Assembly: GCA_036674765.1 (NCBI GenBank)
Contig: JARVKI010000022.1
Location: 248,001 to 312,000 of the forward strand
Direction: 5' to 3'
Source of the DNA: Seiridium cupressi
Lineage: Eukaryota > Ascomycota > Sordariomycetes > Amphisphaeriales > Sporocadaceae
Length of the DNA: 64,000 bases
Below the pieces are notes generated by a model. The model saw only the letters and a list, made by a program, of their open reading frames with translations. It made no database searches and was not told where the DNA came from. This document shows, piece after piece, positions 44,804 to 57,334 of this stretch (position 1 is its first letter; each line of letters begins with the position of its first letter). The translations under genes were made by a program, and so were the position numbers.

Positions 44804-45369
44804 CTTGACGTCGGGGACAAGTCGCAGATGTTAGAGACGAGGACGAGGGTTTTCAGAGCTGAACGTTGGCGAGATTTGCGTCGGATTTCTTCGAGTCGGG
44901 TTGCGCACGCCGGCTCAGTAAGGTTGGGTTCGGGTCAACAATAGAATTGTCGAAACCAAACACTACTAGGTAGTAATTAGACCCGCAAGCTTCACCACGA
45001 CGCTTCCCGCCCCCAATTGCAACGAGGCGCACTGAGAACCGAGGCCTAGATCCCAAGCATAAAAATACAATTAAGAAAAAGATGCTCGGCGACTTGGTAC
45101 GACAGACGACAAGAAAGAGACCGGTAGTGAATGCGCCCGTCTCAAGGTCGGAAAAAGAAGTGCCCCAGATCAATGCTCGCAACCAGCATCTCAACGTGGA
45201 GGGTAGTGATGAAGTTGAGTGGGCAGAGGGTGAGAACGTGGAGGAAACGTTAAAAGTGGTTTAAGGCGGATTGGCACACAGGAACCCACCCACAATGTTC
45301 CTCCATCGACTTGCCCACTTTCAGCAGAACATCGAACTGCTAGTAGGGGGGCCCAGCCAGTGGGCCGGC

Positions 45370-45394
45370 GGGGGGGGGGGGGGGGGGGGGGGGG
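45370..45394 (+). repeat. Poly-G run, 25 nt
   Basis: An uninterrupted G homopolymer about 570 nt upstream of the bHLH start codon, followed by further G-rich sequence up to an assembly gap. It has potential to form G-quadruplex structures. Confidence 0.85.
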
Positions 45395-45467
45395 AAGGTG
45401 GGACCACCAGACGCCGGCCCGCTGTTGAATCGAGCGGCGGGGCAAGGCGGGGGAGGGGCAGGGGGCG

Positions 45468-45477
45468 NNNNNNNNNN
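45468..45477. other. Assembly gap (10 N)
   Basis: Ten N bases inside a G-rich tract. Sequence around it (G-run before, purine-rich repeats after) explains a failure to close; the real length is unknown. Confidence 0.98.
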
Positions 45478-46307
45478 GGTTGGTCGAGGAAAGAGGGTCG
45501 AACTGACCAGGGCCGCCTGTTGAATCTAGGCGAAGGGCAAGGGAAGGGAAGGGAAGGGGGAGGGCGTGTAGCCCCCAGAGAGGGAGCAGAGAGGGAGCTA
45601 GGCCCCAGACTTTTTTTTTTCCCTCCCCCCTCTTCCATCCCCAAAAGAAGGAATAGGCAGAACGGCAGGTGTGAAGATGTGAAGATACCTGAGTGGGCTC
45701 AGAGAGGGCGCGGGTACGGGGTACAGGTACGGGTGCGAAGGGAAAAAAAAAAACATGGGCCTGCGCTGGGCTGCAGCCACATGCGGTGGTGCATATCTGA
45801 CAATGCAGCGGACTGTTTCCTCTTGGACGGCCATGCCAGGCCATGCGATGGGCAGTGGGCATGGGGGGTCAGCCCACGGGCAAGTGCTGGTGCTTGGATG
45901 GGCAAATGGGCCGAAAGCTACCTGATGGCTGGGTAGGGGGTACGTCCGAGACAGGGAGGCGGCTCTAGCGCCGCGGACTCAGGCGCGCAAGATTGCACGA
46001 TTGCCGCGGGTGATTTTCCTAGTCCTCGTGGCAGTGCGAGTACCGAGCACCTTGCAGCCAGGTTCGCAGCGGCGATCCCTGTCGGCGTGTGCGACTGTGG
46101 CCACCGCGGAGCGGCAGCGTGGCCTCGTACCGGTACTTTTCGCCCTACCTAGGTTGGTAGGTAATCGTTCGTTTCTGGCGGAAAAGAATTCAGAGACAAG
46201 GTTGGGAAGCCATCCAAACTCTGTCCCAACTCGCGCGTGGCTCATCGCACCCGTAGCATACCAAATGGCATCGGCCACGGACAAGGCTGGTTGATACTGT
46301 AGGCTTT

Positions 46308-46336
46308 GCCCTGACGCCCTGACGCCCTGACGCCCT
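46308..46336 (+). repeat. 8-bp tandem repeat, about 3.6 units
   Basis: The unit GCCCTGAC repeats at 46308, 46316, 46324 and partly at 46332. No coding context. Confidence 0.8.
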
Positions 46337-48528
46337 TCCTGGATGTCCTGAATGCGTTCGGTCCTGTTCATGGGTTTTTGTTTTTACTTTACGAATCCAA
46401 CAGAGCCCGGCTGCAGTACGGCAATTGTGTGGTGGAGCTGCCAAAATCTGAAAGGCTTCCGTTACCTGTGCACACAGGTCGGTTACACACGTGGGGAGGT
46501 TTCTACGAGGGGCCTAGGATCCGAATGCACGCAGACGTTCTACCAGGTACCAAGTACCTAGTCAGCTGGAAGATTCCGGGGGGTGGCTGCCCTCCATAGT
46601 GCATTGCACCCAGCGGTCGCACTCTACTAGATTGTATGTATCGTGTCCGACGGGGCAGCCGTAGATTGGTGGCTCGTGCAAAAACCCGTCGCCGACACCT
46701 CAGTCTCGCAGTCATCCGAGCATCCCAACTCAGCCGCGAATTGAGCCTTGCCAGCAGCGGCCAATCCTGAGGGTACGAGGCATCGGTGCTCGGCTGCATG
46801 CGAGGCAGCTTTGCTCATTGCAGCGCTCAGTCAGGGCTGCGCTGGGTTACTACGTAGTATAGGAGATCAGTGGAAACGGCCCCAAGTGCCAGCACGAGTG
46901 TGCCATGCTCCCCGGTTGGTCCAGGGCCTGAATTGAGGTCCCCCAGACTCAGACCCGGACCCAAACCCAGCAAGCACAAGCACCCGCCGTGGACCAGCGC
47001 CGGGACGAGTCGTGTTCCCCGGGAAGCATTGACCAAGAAGCTGCTGGGCAAGGGCATACGGCTGTCGATCATACAAGTCGAATAATGGCGTCCAGATCGA
47101 ACATCGCCATGGCCGCGATCCAAGCATTCTCCGTCTGTTCTGTTTCCAACAATTGGCCTGACGGGGTGCTATTTCTGAACCTGCAGATCTGGTACTGCGA
47201 CCAAGACGATCTACCCGGCCGCCACGTGAGATGCGTAAGGTACTTGTTGATTGGAGACGTTTTAAGCACCAACTAGTTAGGCACGAAAAAAGCCGGTCAT
47301 GGCCATGTGCTGGCTGGTGGACGGGGCGCGCTAGCGGTGCCCCATCTCGAGGCTAGGCCAATCGGGGCAGTCACCAGGACTTTCGAACACGGGGACCTCC
47401 CCAGGCGGTCATGGCCCACTGTTTGGTCGTTCCTCTCGCACGCCTTCGGGGCGTACCAGGGAGATTGAAAACCGATCCGCTTTTTCTTTACTGCTTGGGC
47501 CCCTACGTGAATTCAGTGCTTGGCTTGGTATCACATTGCTGCGTTATACCGCGCATCTCTTGGTGGCGGCAGCACGCAGTCTTCCATGCTCGGCTGCTTG
47601 ATTGCTTTTCGGCGCACTCGTGGTGGAGAAAAGCTCAAGTAAACGCAGTACACACAAGCAGATTGTAGTTACCGTGCAACTCCTGTGTCCACTGGTCTGT
47701 CCGTGTGCTGAGGTTTGCTTGCATTCGAGCGTTGCACCCATCTTGTGAACCAGCGCGGAATCTTACAGGATCCCAACCCGTCAGCAATGCACCCGGTGTA
47801 AACGGGGGAGTATACAGCAATCACAGGCTCACAGCACGCTATACCTTCGAGACAGAGAGCTCTGACGGGCCCAACCCATGTTTTTCGGGGCACTCGACCA
47901 TCTATCTCATCTCGTACAGCGTGCCGCCAATGTCTCGCGGGCATCAGCATCAGGCCCACTGTCGAATCCATCTCATGTCATGATCGTAGTGCCGTCCGCC
48001 CGGAAATGTGACCAGTCACGGCTGCAGCCGGTGTGCCATTGCTGCATGTGAGGTTCGCATCCTTAAACCAGCCTAGGAGGCACTGGGTCGAGGTCACGCA
48101 GTGAGTAAACGCATCGTGTTCAGCTCAAATGTACCAACACGGTCACCAAGCTTGCTTATGTCAAAAGCACCGTGCTGGGGCACAGCAAGTGCCCTCCCGC
48201 AGGATTCAAACAGATCATCCAACGTCGCATCCAGTGAGGTGATAGCCCCCAACCCACTGTCTGATAGCCGGCACTTGCAATAGAAGGCATGTCTTTGTGA
48301 TGATTGGACGAGCTGCGTCTAGTTAGCAGACGCGGGCCAGTCATCCGAAGTCAAAAGTCCCAAAAGTAACGTGGCCTGGGTGAGTTTTTCCCTGCGCATT
48401 CTACACGTGGGTTTGAAATGCCCAGCTGCACACTAAAACTAGGTACAATGGCACGGAAGCCGGAGAATTACTGACACAGCATCCATAACTCCTGTCGCAA
48501 GGCACAAATATGGCCAGGGCAATTCAGT

Positions 48529-48552
48529 AATCAATCAATCGATCGATCAATT
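48529..48552. repeat. AATC/GATC microsatellite
   Basis: A tetranucleotide tract that shifts from AATC to GATC units; it is partly palindromic. No coding context. Confidence 0.75.
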
Positions 48553-49201
48553 CGCATGTGAGTCGGATTACTTCCACATTTCAACAATGACGGCAGCCCC
48601 GGACGCTGCAGGTCTACATCATCTTGTATGGTTCTCGATCCTGTCGGTCCTGGATGCGTACGATGAAAGAATCCTTCCCGGCCACCCCGCCATACACACA
48701 CGTGCATACATCAATACATACATAGTATCTCGAATCCTACCTTGGATGCAGCGGCTCACCCAGCTTCTACGGCCCCCCGAGTAGGAAGGAAAACCCCCCT
48801 GGCCGTGCGCTGGCCACGTTCCGGATCCTAATGCTGAGTACATTGTATTGGCCCTGGGATCCTGGTAGCCGCCAACGGGTTTAGCCTACTAGTACATGGT
48901 ACATAATGTACTCCGCACTAGCGCTCCCGATTGCATCCTTGCCGCTCATTTCGGGTTATGGACTGGAAAAAGCCAAAAACAACCTCAAAGGGCTCCTGGA
49001 AAATCATTTCCTGGAATGCCAAAGGGCCCAACGCTGCAGGGTAAAAAAGCAGCCATGGATTGTCGGTGCTGCCATGTCTCGCCGCCGTGCTCGGCGCAAT
49101 ACAACGAAGCTTTCGGCAACGCGTCAAAGCCTCTCCAGGCTCTGTGCTCCTGCGGCAGAGTTGGAATTCTAGCCCAAGTGCCCTTGTACGTGCTTACAGC
49201 C

Positions 49202-49230
49202 GCGACTGCGACTGCGACTGCGACTGCGAC
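49202..49230 (+). repeat. Hexanucleotide repeat GCGACT, nearly five units
   Basis: Four full units plus five bases, with a close variant following. Not in a supported gene. Confidence 0.85.
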
Positions 49231-52200
49231 GGTGACATTATCCACGTATGGCGATGCTCCTAGGCTACATATCTACTGCACCACCACCTTTCTCGGATTG
49301 CGCATCCGCACCGCATGGCGCGACGACCATATTGTGGGTCGCAGCTCAATAGTACCGTACTCAACACGCTGTTCCGCCCGGCCAGGTGGGAGATGGAAAA
49401 GGAAATGCAAATGTAAGTGTCCGTCCGTTGCTCTTAGGTCCACCCCAACGGTAACTTGGCCGTGACGCCCATTCGGTTCGCTTCCGCCAGACGTACAACC
49501 GTGCTCCCAGCGGAGATCTGGAGACGTCCTGCGCAGCAAAACCCCGGCAACATACTGGTGCTCCAATGATGGGCATCACCAGTCCATCACGCAGCTCGGC
49601 GTCAACTCTCTGATTTACCTTCATGCAATGACCGATCATTCCCTGGGTAACCAGCATGTCCTAGCCGCAATACTGTACCCCTTTGCCAGCGCAGCTCGCG
49701 TTGTCCAAACCCTATTGGTCTGCCGTCTCATGTGTGGGGGTTTGGCGTCAGTCTGGCTGCATAATCCGCAGCAGGGCCCAAAGTATATGATAGTGCCTGC
49801 CCCCTCTAAACAAGGACAAAATAAAAAATAAAAAGAAGCCAACCGGTCTCGGCTTACAACGTTCAACTAGTCATTAGTGCCCTCGTGGAATCTTTGCTCC
49901 TAAACGTACTGTGTCTTAGGGGACTCGACCATTATGCTCTAGGTTAGCAGTCAGGCCAGACTCGGACGCACAACTCCCACCCGTTCGCCCTCGCGTGAAG
50001 CGCCTGGCGTCAAATTGTCAGCACTCCGGTGTGCAACTTCTCTCGCGATGAAAGCTTTCTCACCCTCGTGATGGCAGAGACGATGGTCCGGAGGTAGTAG
50101 CCCGTACTCAGCGCGTGGAAAATAAGTGTTCTGCGGGAAAAGCAACAATTTCCACCCCTTGGCGGGATCTGGTGAGACATAATGCCCCATGAATCAATCG
50201 CGCAGCTGAGTCTGGCTTGGTCTAGTTTGAAGAGCCATCCACAATACTTCGAGGATCCCGTTTTCCTCGAATGTCTCATATGGCGTGAGGCTTCTCAGCG
50301 GTTACCCCCCGATGAGACATGGCTTCCCTAAAGTGGTCGATCACCTGGCGCCGGCCCTTTAAACCTTTGAACTATGCTCATCGTGATCGACGGCTCTATC
50401 GTGAAACTCATTATATTGCAAAGGGCCGCCGCATCCTTCTCCGTCTTGATAGTCCGCAATCATCATGGCAAGAGATTCCCTCGAGTCAAATTGGGGGGCT
50501 CCATGGCGACGGGATCCCGGTGAGCTTCTCGTGAGTTCAAGACACTATTACCCTAATCGGCCCAAACGCCTCTACATCGCTAGATTCGAATATGTCCGAC
50601 TCGTGAAAACGTTGAGAGCACCATCGCATGGATTCTCGGCCGCGGGAAATCAAGATTTCCTTGTACCTCTGACTTCGAGTACCGAGAACTTGAGTCACGG
50701 AAATCGGGCCAGAAAGGGTGCCTGTTGGTTGTGTGCTACACTCGAAACGCCGATTCCAGATCGGCGAAATGTGGCTCAACTCTAGTGCAGAAGTTGAGTA
50801 ATCAATGCATAGTCGCCCAGCCAGGCCAAAACATTAGTCGGGAGACAACATCATGTCCATTGTTCATGACTCAACCGCAATGGACCGGGCTTTCGTTACG
50901 AACCTGTCATTGAGACACAGAAAAAGGGTCTGCAGACTATGATTACCAGCTATGGTTATGTGTGATATTACTCCTCCTACTAAATACATGTCTCGATTCA
51001 AACGGTTGCATGGTACCAAATCTACCGTCCGAAGTGTCCGAGTTGTACACGATCTCGTGTGCGTTTCCAAACACGACAGGATTGAGCCCAAAGGATGGTG
51101 GTTTCCCAAGGAGGCGATTGTTTGCCATGGATGGTGTGCTGGGTAGTACAAGTACACAAGGCAATCGCCCGGGGTATGACACTCCTTGTTTTCCAGCTCT
51201 CGGAATTGATCACTGAGACAGGGGGGGGCCAAAATGACACATCCTGTCTTCTCATGCCCTATGTCATACTGGACCTGTCACTTTACACCGATCCCGAAAA
51301 CCCGGCAATGTCTTCAGCCGCGCAACTAGTCTAGTGTACAGCACAAAAAGACGCTCTTGAGCCTCGATCTCATCTCATCGGGTAGTGCACGAGATCCAGG
51401 TTACCTGTTGAGCCACCGTCGGCCCCGAAATTGTGCAGGTGGCCGCCTCGAGGCAGGCCGCTTACCTGCTGCATCTTGGATACTAAATACAAATGGAAAG
51501 ATTATGCGAACTAGGCGCTTCGTAGGATGTTAGATATTGGGTGAAACACAGGCCATGGCGCAAATCTGAATTTCTTATTTAAACACGGGTCTGACCGACA
51601 TTCTGGAAGCCCTCTCAAGTGCTGTATAGGGTTAATCTAGCTCAGATATAGACTCGTTACGTGTCCCCTCCCCTAGATCATGGTCAATATCCAGGAAAGG
51701 GGGCTGTTCTGGGAACGAAACCGCCAATGGCATGCATAGGTAATGATTACGCGACTATTCAATCAAAAGCCCTTCTGACCCGAAGAGACTAAACTATCCT
51801 GTTCCTGATGGATACTTTGGGGAAGATGATTGAAGGTTTATGGGATAAGTCTGAGAAAAGCAAACTAAAAAGCACACGTAAAAGTATGCCTGATGAGGAC
51901 TGATTAGTAAACCGTGACATGAATGTGCAGCGAATGATCAATGCCGGGGCCACCAGATCTAGCTATGCCCATTACCATGGGCAAAACCCAACATCCTGAA
52001 TTCCGGTTCTTATCCTAGTCTATCTAATGTCCAGATTAGCTAATGATCAAAATATGAAGATGGAACTCGATAGAATTACAATCAACAAAGGAGAATTTCC
52101 CATGGCTACTTTACTGGTTGTATGTCCGTTCCTGCACGCGTTTTGCGGTCGATATAATGATATGATAGGAGCATAGCTTCTACGGTCAATCTCCAGTTCT

Positions 52201-52651
52201 CCGTAGGAGGCTTAAAGCAGTGCCGTTCACGACAATACAGCATATCCAAGAGTTCAATCATATTGTGCCAACTTGACAAACATATTCTCATACGAGACAT
52301 GAACAACAAATCGGGGCAGCTTGCACCTCGATGTTATTCTTCTTTGCGATGAACGACAACGCAGTAGTGACAAGTACATAAAGACTCTCCCAGCTTCCGG
52401 GGAGCATACCTGATAGGTAGGTACTATGATTGACTTTGGCCGGTCGGCCCTACATATTCTGCACCAATTTCCCTAGGCCCCAAACCTGTTCCCGATTCCT
52501 GAGGCCTGTTCTCCGAGTAACGGGGGGCTGTTTTCCAGTATATCATATCATAGGCATGCTTCCGTCATGGCGCTAGACTAACAGCAAAGGTATATGGCTA
52601 TCCGTATGAATTCAAAGCGCTGCAACGAACGTGTCAATGACAGTTTTTTCA

Positions 52652-53767
52652 CTACAAGGTAGAGTTGCTAGCTGCAGCGCAAGGGAGTGAAAGTCCAATG
52701 TCGTTCTTAACGGCAGAGCCGATGTCGATTGTGAGACTGATGTTGAAACTCGCTAAGGCATTGGCGAGCCATGGAATAGGTTGATCATTGTTTACAACAG
52801 TGTTCCCAGAGAGCTGTATTGGCAAGACACCTCCATTCTGGCAGTAGGGTTCCTGCTGGAGCGCCTCGATGATGGCTGTCTGAGCAATATCTCCCTTGAC
52901 GGTAAAATTGTTGTCGCCCGGATATAATACCATGTTGGTGATATTTGTGTTTCCGATGTCAGACCCGTTGAAGAATGTATAGAAGGAAGCATTGCCCTGT
53001 AGGTGAATGTTAGGTGAATGCTGCGAACATGGGTTCCCAAGTGACTTACTACTTCCACCGTCCAGGTCGTGGGGTTTGGAATGGTAGACGTAGCATTGAA
53101 GTTGCTCGCATTTGCCAGACTAACATGTGGATCTGTGACACTTATGCCATTGAAGGAATTGAAGCCTGTGAACTCAACGTCCTTGGAGAAGGTGATGGGG
53201 TAGTTGCGCGCAATGCCGGACACGCGTACGGTAGTATCCCCTTCGACGCGCACATTGACGCTCTCCCTTGTCAGGAGATATTGGTTGAAGATGGTCAGTT
53301 CGCTGGCATGATCAATAGTCACTGGCTGGCTGATGTTGACTAGGACTAGGGCATTAGAGGGAGTCTCGGGGAAGGAGACCGTGGCGAACGCGAACGGCGG
53401 ATCGTAGTCCAAAAGCCACAATGTGCCGTTGAATGCTGCTATTGTCGCATGCGCACTGCCGTCGGTTGTGATCGTAGAGTTGATGGCCATGTTGAAGGAG
53501 CCAGTCTCGCTCTGCGTAATGGCAACACCGTCAATCTTGAGCTGAGCTTTGTCGACCTTTTGCTGCGCTATCTTTGGCACTGCAACGAGGATTCTGGGCG
53601 TAATCAGCCAGACGCAACCTTGGCTTGCCATATTTGCGCACTTACACGCAGGGCACGACAATAACAACAATAATGATCAAAACCAGCAAGTATACCCACC
53701 AGAACCTCTTGCAATGGCCGCCCTTGGCTTTGGACTTGCCGGCCGTGCCATATGTCTTGTCCGTCAT
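52652..53767 (-). CDS. DUF3712-type single-pass membrane protein
   Basis: CDS complement(join(52652..52996,53050..53593,53646..53767)), 336 aa. A short basic N-terminus (MTDKTYGTAGKSKAKGG) precedes one strong transmembrane segment at about 22-46 (FWWVYLLVLIIIVVIVV). The remaining 290 residues are beta-rich with many N-glycosylation sequons, and fit the fungal DUF3712 family of LEA-2-like extracytoplasmic domains. Function is unknown. Both introns (52 nt, GTAAGT/CCCAG in phase 2; 53 nt, GTAAGT/CTACAG in phase 0) have clear signals and keep the frame; the first falls inside the membrane segment. It lies at the edge of the gene desert. Confidence 0.83.
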
Positions 53768-55638
53768 CTTTCCCGTCTGGTTTCAAGGCTCGAGTTTATG
53801 TCCTGGGTGCGTGCGGTTGTCAAAGATACACGTCGTCTGATCATGGACGAGCCGCGAGATCAGTTGTGCTACCAGCTCAACCAGGTCGTCGAAAGAGTTT
53901 CGAGATATTGGATGAGTGGGATCTGTGACGTCGCAAACACGCCAACTCACGTACGGCGGGGAGTTAAGCAATTGGAATGATGTTCGATACCATGGTGGAG
54001 GAAGATTGGTCCGCCGAGCAATCCGTATAAGCAAGCATCTTGTAATGCCCGCCAGCGGCCAAGGTCAGATGAAAGAGACGGCACCGCTAAGGGAGTCCTT
54101 GGCTAGAAGGACGACCCCTGCCAGCTCAGGCTTGCGTAGTCGAAATTCGACGACTGTAAGATTCACGGAACGATGAGCAGGCTCCGGATGTAATGCCGCT
54201 TCTGGATGGGCCGAGATCATCCCCCGCAAAGACAGGAGATCTAGCAAGGGGCCCCCTCACACAACTCTCCAGGGCAGGGGGCCGATAGGATCTCCAACGA
54301 ATTGCCTCCCGAGGCTGATGAAAAGCACGTGTAAGTCCTCTGCGAAAGTCCACTTGGATGCCGGTCTGGCGAGCTAGAATAACATTCTAGTCATGGAACT
54401 TGGTGTGACCTGCCAAACCTGTCTAGAGTTTCATGATCGAATCACCACAAGGCGTACAAGACCAGTCTGCCATTAGCATTTACTTCAGGGGATGCCCGCT
54501 ATGGAGATGGCGAGGGCTCAATCTTGTCTGGCCATTGGCAGCTCACACACATGTTGAAGTTGACCGTGGATGCTTAACATTTCCGGCAAGCTTTCAGGGT
54601 GTGTGCCGTACGCCCAAACGCGACTGGTTGCTGATACCCCGGATTTAATCTCCCCACACGCCAAGCTTGCGCCTTCCCCGTAACTTTAACCCCCCCCCCC
54701 CGCTACGTATGTACCCTGGCCAATTTATTTGATTACCTCCGAACGGTGGATCGAGACATGTGAAGCGCTGTCTCGGCCGACAGCCACGACTTTGACGCTC
54801 TGCCTCGTGGCTTGACGATTTCGGATGCGAAGACAAAGAAGTCCCTACCAGTTTCCCACAGCAAATCAACCACTGGGTTTAGACACTGGCTTGACCCAGA
54901 CGGTCGAGCCAGACGAGGCAAACTTGACCAACAAGTAAACAGTAGGAAAATACCACTTTATGAGACCTTTGATTGGACACTTACCCGCCGATGCAAAGGC
55001 GACCGACCGCATTGCGTGGAAATTTGCAAAGGTACCTGTCCAGCCACCCACACAAACATTATGAACAGATCGGACTCTGAGAAAGCATGTGCTTCCAAGC
55101 ACAGCGCACTGAAGATTGTCTAGACCAAAGTGAAAAGCAGCCGAGGTATGCCTCGGCTTAAAGCTTACTGCCAAACAGCCATGAGGAGTGATTCGACGAG
55201 GATCGAGACTACTGATCCCATGCACGGCCCGCAGATCGCTGGAATCCCGATACGAACCCCAGGAAACTGGGGTATCTTGCAAGATGATAAGTAACAGGCA
55301 GCGGCGACAGAAGGGTCGTATCCGGATCGGCAACGGAGATGGTGGGTTGTATTGAAAAGCCATAGGCTACGGTATCGAGAACCCAAAACGAAAAGAACCC
55401 AGGTTTCGCGAATCTCGCTGACCTTCTGGAACGTGGAACACATATTTGACCCCCGAAGGCCAACAAACTACCTCGAATGGGCTGAATTCCACAGCTACAA
55501 GGTGAGTCGTACAATAGGGCCTCAATCAAACATTGGTCTCATGTCTAATATATACCACCCCTCCATGAAACCACGCACGCAAATCGTTATTGTCGTAATC
55601 CTTAGTGTGCCTATATACAAGTCTCGACTGGCCTGCTG
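53768..55638. other. Intergenic, 1.9 kb
   Basis: Holds the promoter of the DUF3712 gene and the 3' flank of the cytochrome b2-like gene. A 12-nt C-run lies at 54690-54701. No gene is supported. Confidence 0.55.
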
Positions 55639-57334
55639 TTACAGCTTCGCCTTGGGCGTCCACAGTCCGCTCTCCAGGTTGGAATCGCCATCGTAGATAT
55701 CCCGCTCAACCATGCGGGTGTTGATCTGCCGAGATGAATTGTCAGTTTCCCAGATCTACCTGTGAATCACGAGGTCGTCCGTCGATAACTCACATATTGC
55801 GGCCCAAGCGCTTCGATGTTCGGCGCGCCAAGTAGTCTCATGCAAGTTTCCATCTCGCCTTTCAGAACTAGACGTATGCACAATTAGTATCCCATCGGTA
55901 AAGTGTGAGCCAACGATGAGCGATATCACTTACTCTCAAAAGTCCTCTCCACTCCTGCCTGGCCGCCAGCACCAAGGCCAAACAGAGCCGCTCTGCCGAT
56001 GCCGACCCCCCTGGCGCCCAGACACAATGCCTTGACTATATCCGTTCCTCTCTTGATGCCGCCATCAACCCATACCTCGATTTTCTGGAGGACCTCGGGA
56101 CAGTATTTACGGATCTCAAGTAGTGTATGAATCGCAGGCGGTGCCGTATCAAGAGCACGGCCACCGTGGTTCGACAGGATGACTGCTTTGACTTGTGGCG
56201 CATACTTGGCTGCGAGATACGCATCCTCGTGCGTCTGGAGACCCTTTAGCACGATCGGAAGATCTGTATGCTGCGCCAGCCAGGGCAGGGTAATCTTCCA
56301 TGTCAGGTCCGCAGCAGTTCCCCAGAAGAGCTGCTGACCTACGCCTCCACCGCCTGGTCGACTTGGCTCAGAGGATGTCTTTGCTGCAGCGGCAACAGGC
56401 GCGGCATTAGCGAAGCTTTGCTTCTCGTCCAGCTCTCTCTTGCCTGGCACAGGGGCGTCCAGAGTCAGGATGATACACTTGAACTTGTCTGACATTTTAT
56501 TAATACGTGCCAACATAGCCTCGCTCTTTTTCCTGTCGTTCTGCACATAAAGCTGCCACCCAAACATTTGTCCGGGCTTTGCGTCTGCCACGATCTGCTC
56601 CGGCGTCATTGACGCATTGTTGGATATGATCTGAAGTGCGCCGAACTTGGCTGCTGCTCGAGCAATACCCGCCTCGCCATCTGGGTGTCCTAACCTCGCC
56701 ATGGCTGCCGGAGCCACGAATAAGGGCAGCCCGACTTTGTGTCCAAGCAAGCTAGTCGATGAATCGCAGCTCACGCAGTCCAGGAACACGCGTGGTCTAA
56801 GCAGTATGTTCCGATAGACTTGATTGTTGTAGCTCTTGGAGAACATGTCGTCACTGGACGAGTAGTAATACGCCCATGCCTTATGGGGGATCTTCTTGGT
56901 TGCCAGTGCCTCGAGCTCGTCGAGATTCAGCAAGCTCTCGAGCGGCGGATCCGCATCGGCAACCTTCTTCTTCTCCTCTCCGCCGGCGGCGGGTTGTGTA
57001 GTGCTGACCAGCGTCTGTGGGTCGATCTTGCCCAGCTTCGCCTCGGGCTTGAGGTTCTCCTCGAGGATCCCAGGTGGGTGAATCGGGTCGTACTCCTCCG
57101 TGGCATCGCGGCCGGCGAGCTGCAGAATAATCTTGGAGCCGCCGGGGTGGGAGGGGAGGAACTCGGTCACATCGTAGACATGGCCGTAGAGCACGACCCA
57201 ACAGCTCTCGGGTGTGGTGTGCTTGACCACTGGACCAGGTTAACATCAGCATAGCCTCTCAGCTTGGGTGCAGAGTATCGACGTAGGACACATGACATAC
57301 CTTCCTCAGCACTAATTAACTTGTCTCCCGCCAT
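55639..57334 (-). CDS. Cytochrome b2-like FMN-dependent alpha-hydroxy acid dehydrogenase with PTS1
   Basis: CDS complement(join(55639..55725,55794..55867,55934..57229,57301..57334)), 496 aa. Oxidises L-lactate or a related 2-hydroxy acid. The cytochrome b5 domain (about 12-90) has heme ligands H39 in SHPGG and H62 in IHPPG. The FMN alpha/beta barrel (about 115-470) has [24 protein letters not shown], and SNHGGRALD with the catalytic-type His at 366, then [10 protein letters not shown] and [10 protein letters not shown]. Exon 1 encodes only 11 full codons. Introns are 71, 66 and 68 nt with GT-AG ends, and all joins fit the family. There is no mitochondrial presequence, and the protein ends in Ala-Lys-Leu, a canonical PTS1. 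Peroxisomal location is an inference from that end. Confidence 0.92.

Larger units (their letters stand above)
44804..52651. other. Gene desert of 7.8 kb
   Basis: No supportable gene. The first kilobase is the bHLH promoter and contains a G-run and an assembly gap. The rest is mixed GC with short tandem repeats (46308, 48529, 49202). Numerous open frames of 60-220 codons occur on both strands with no domains. About 51480-52600 is more AT-rich. Decayed repeats or long regulatory or non-coding DNA are possible, but I cannot tell which. Confidence 0.55.

Noticed and set aside
45191..45936. Frames of about 220 codons on both strands across the second gap
   Set aside because: They run through the N gap and homopolymer tracts; the open length follows from the G/C bias.
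48896..49465. A 189-codon plus-strand frame with a Thr-Ala repeat
   Set aside because: The repeat comes from the hexamer array and there is no other sign of coding.
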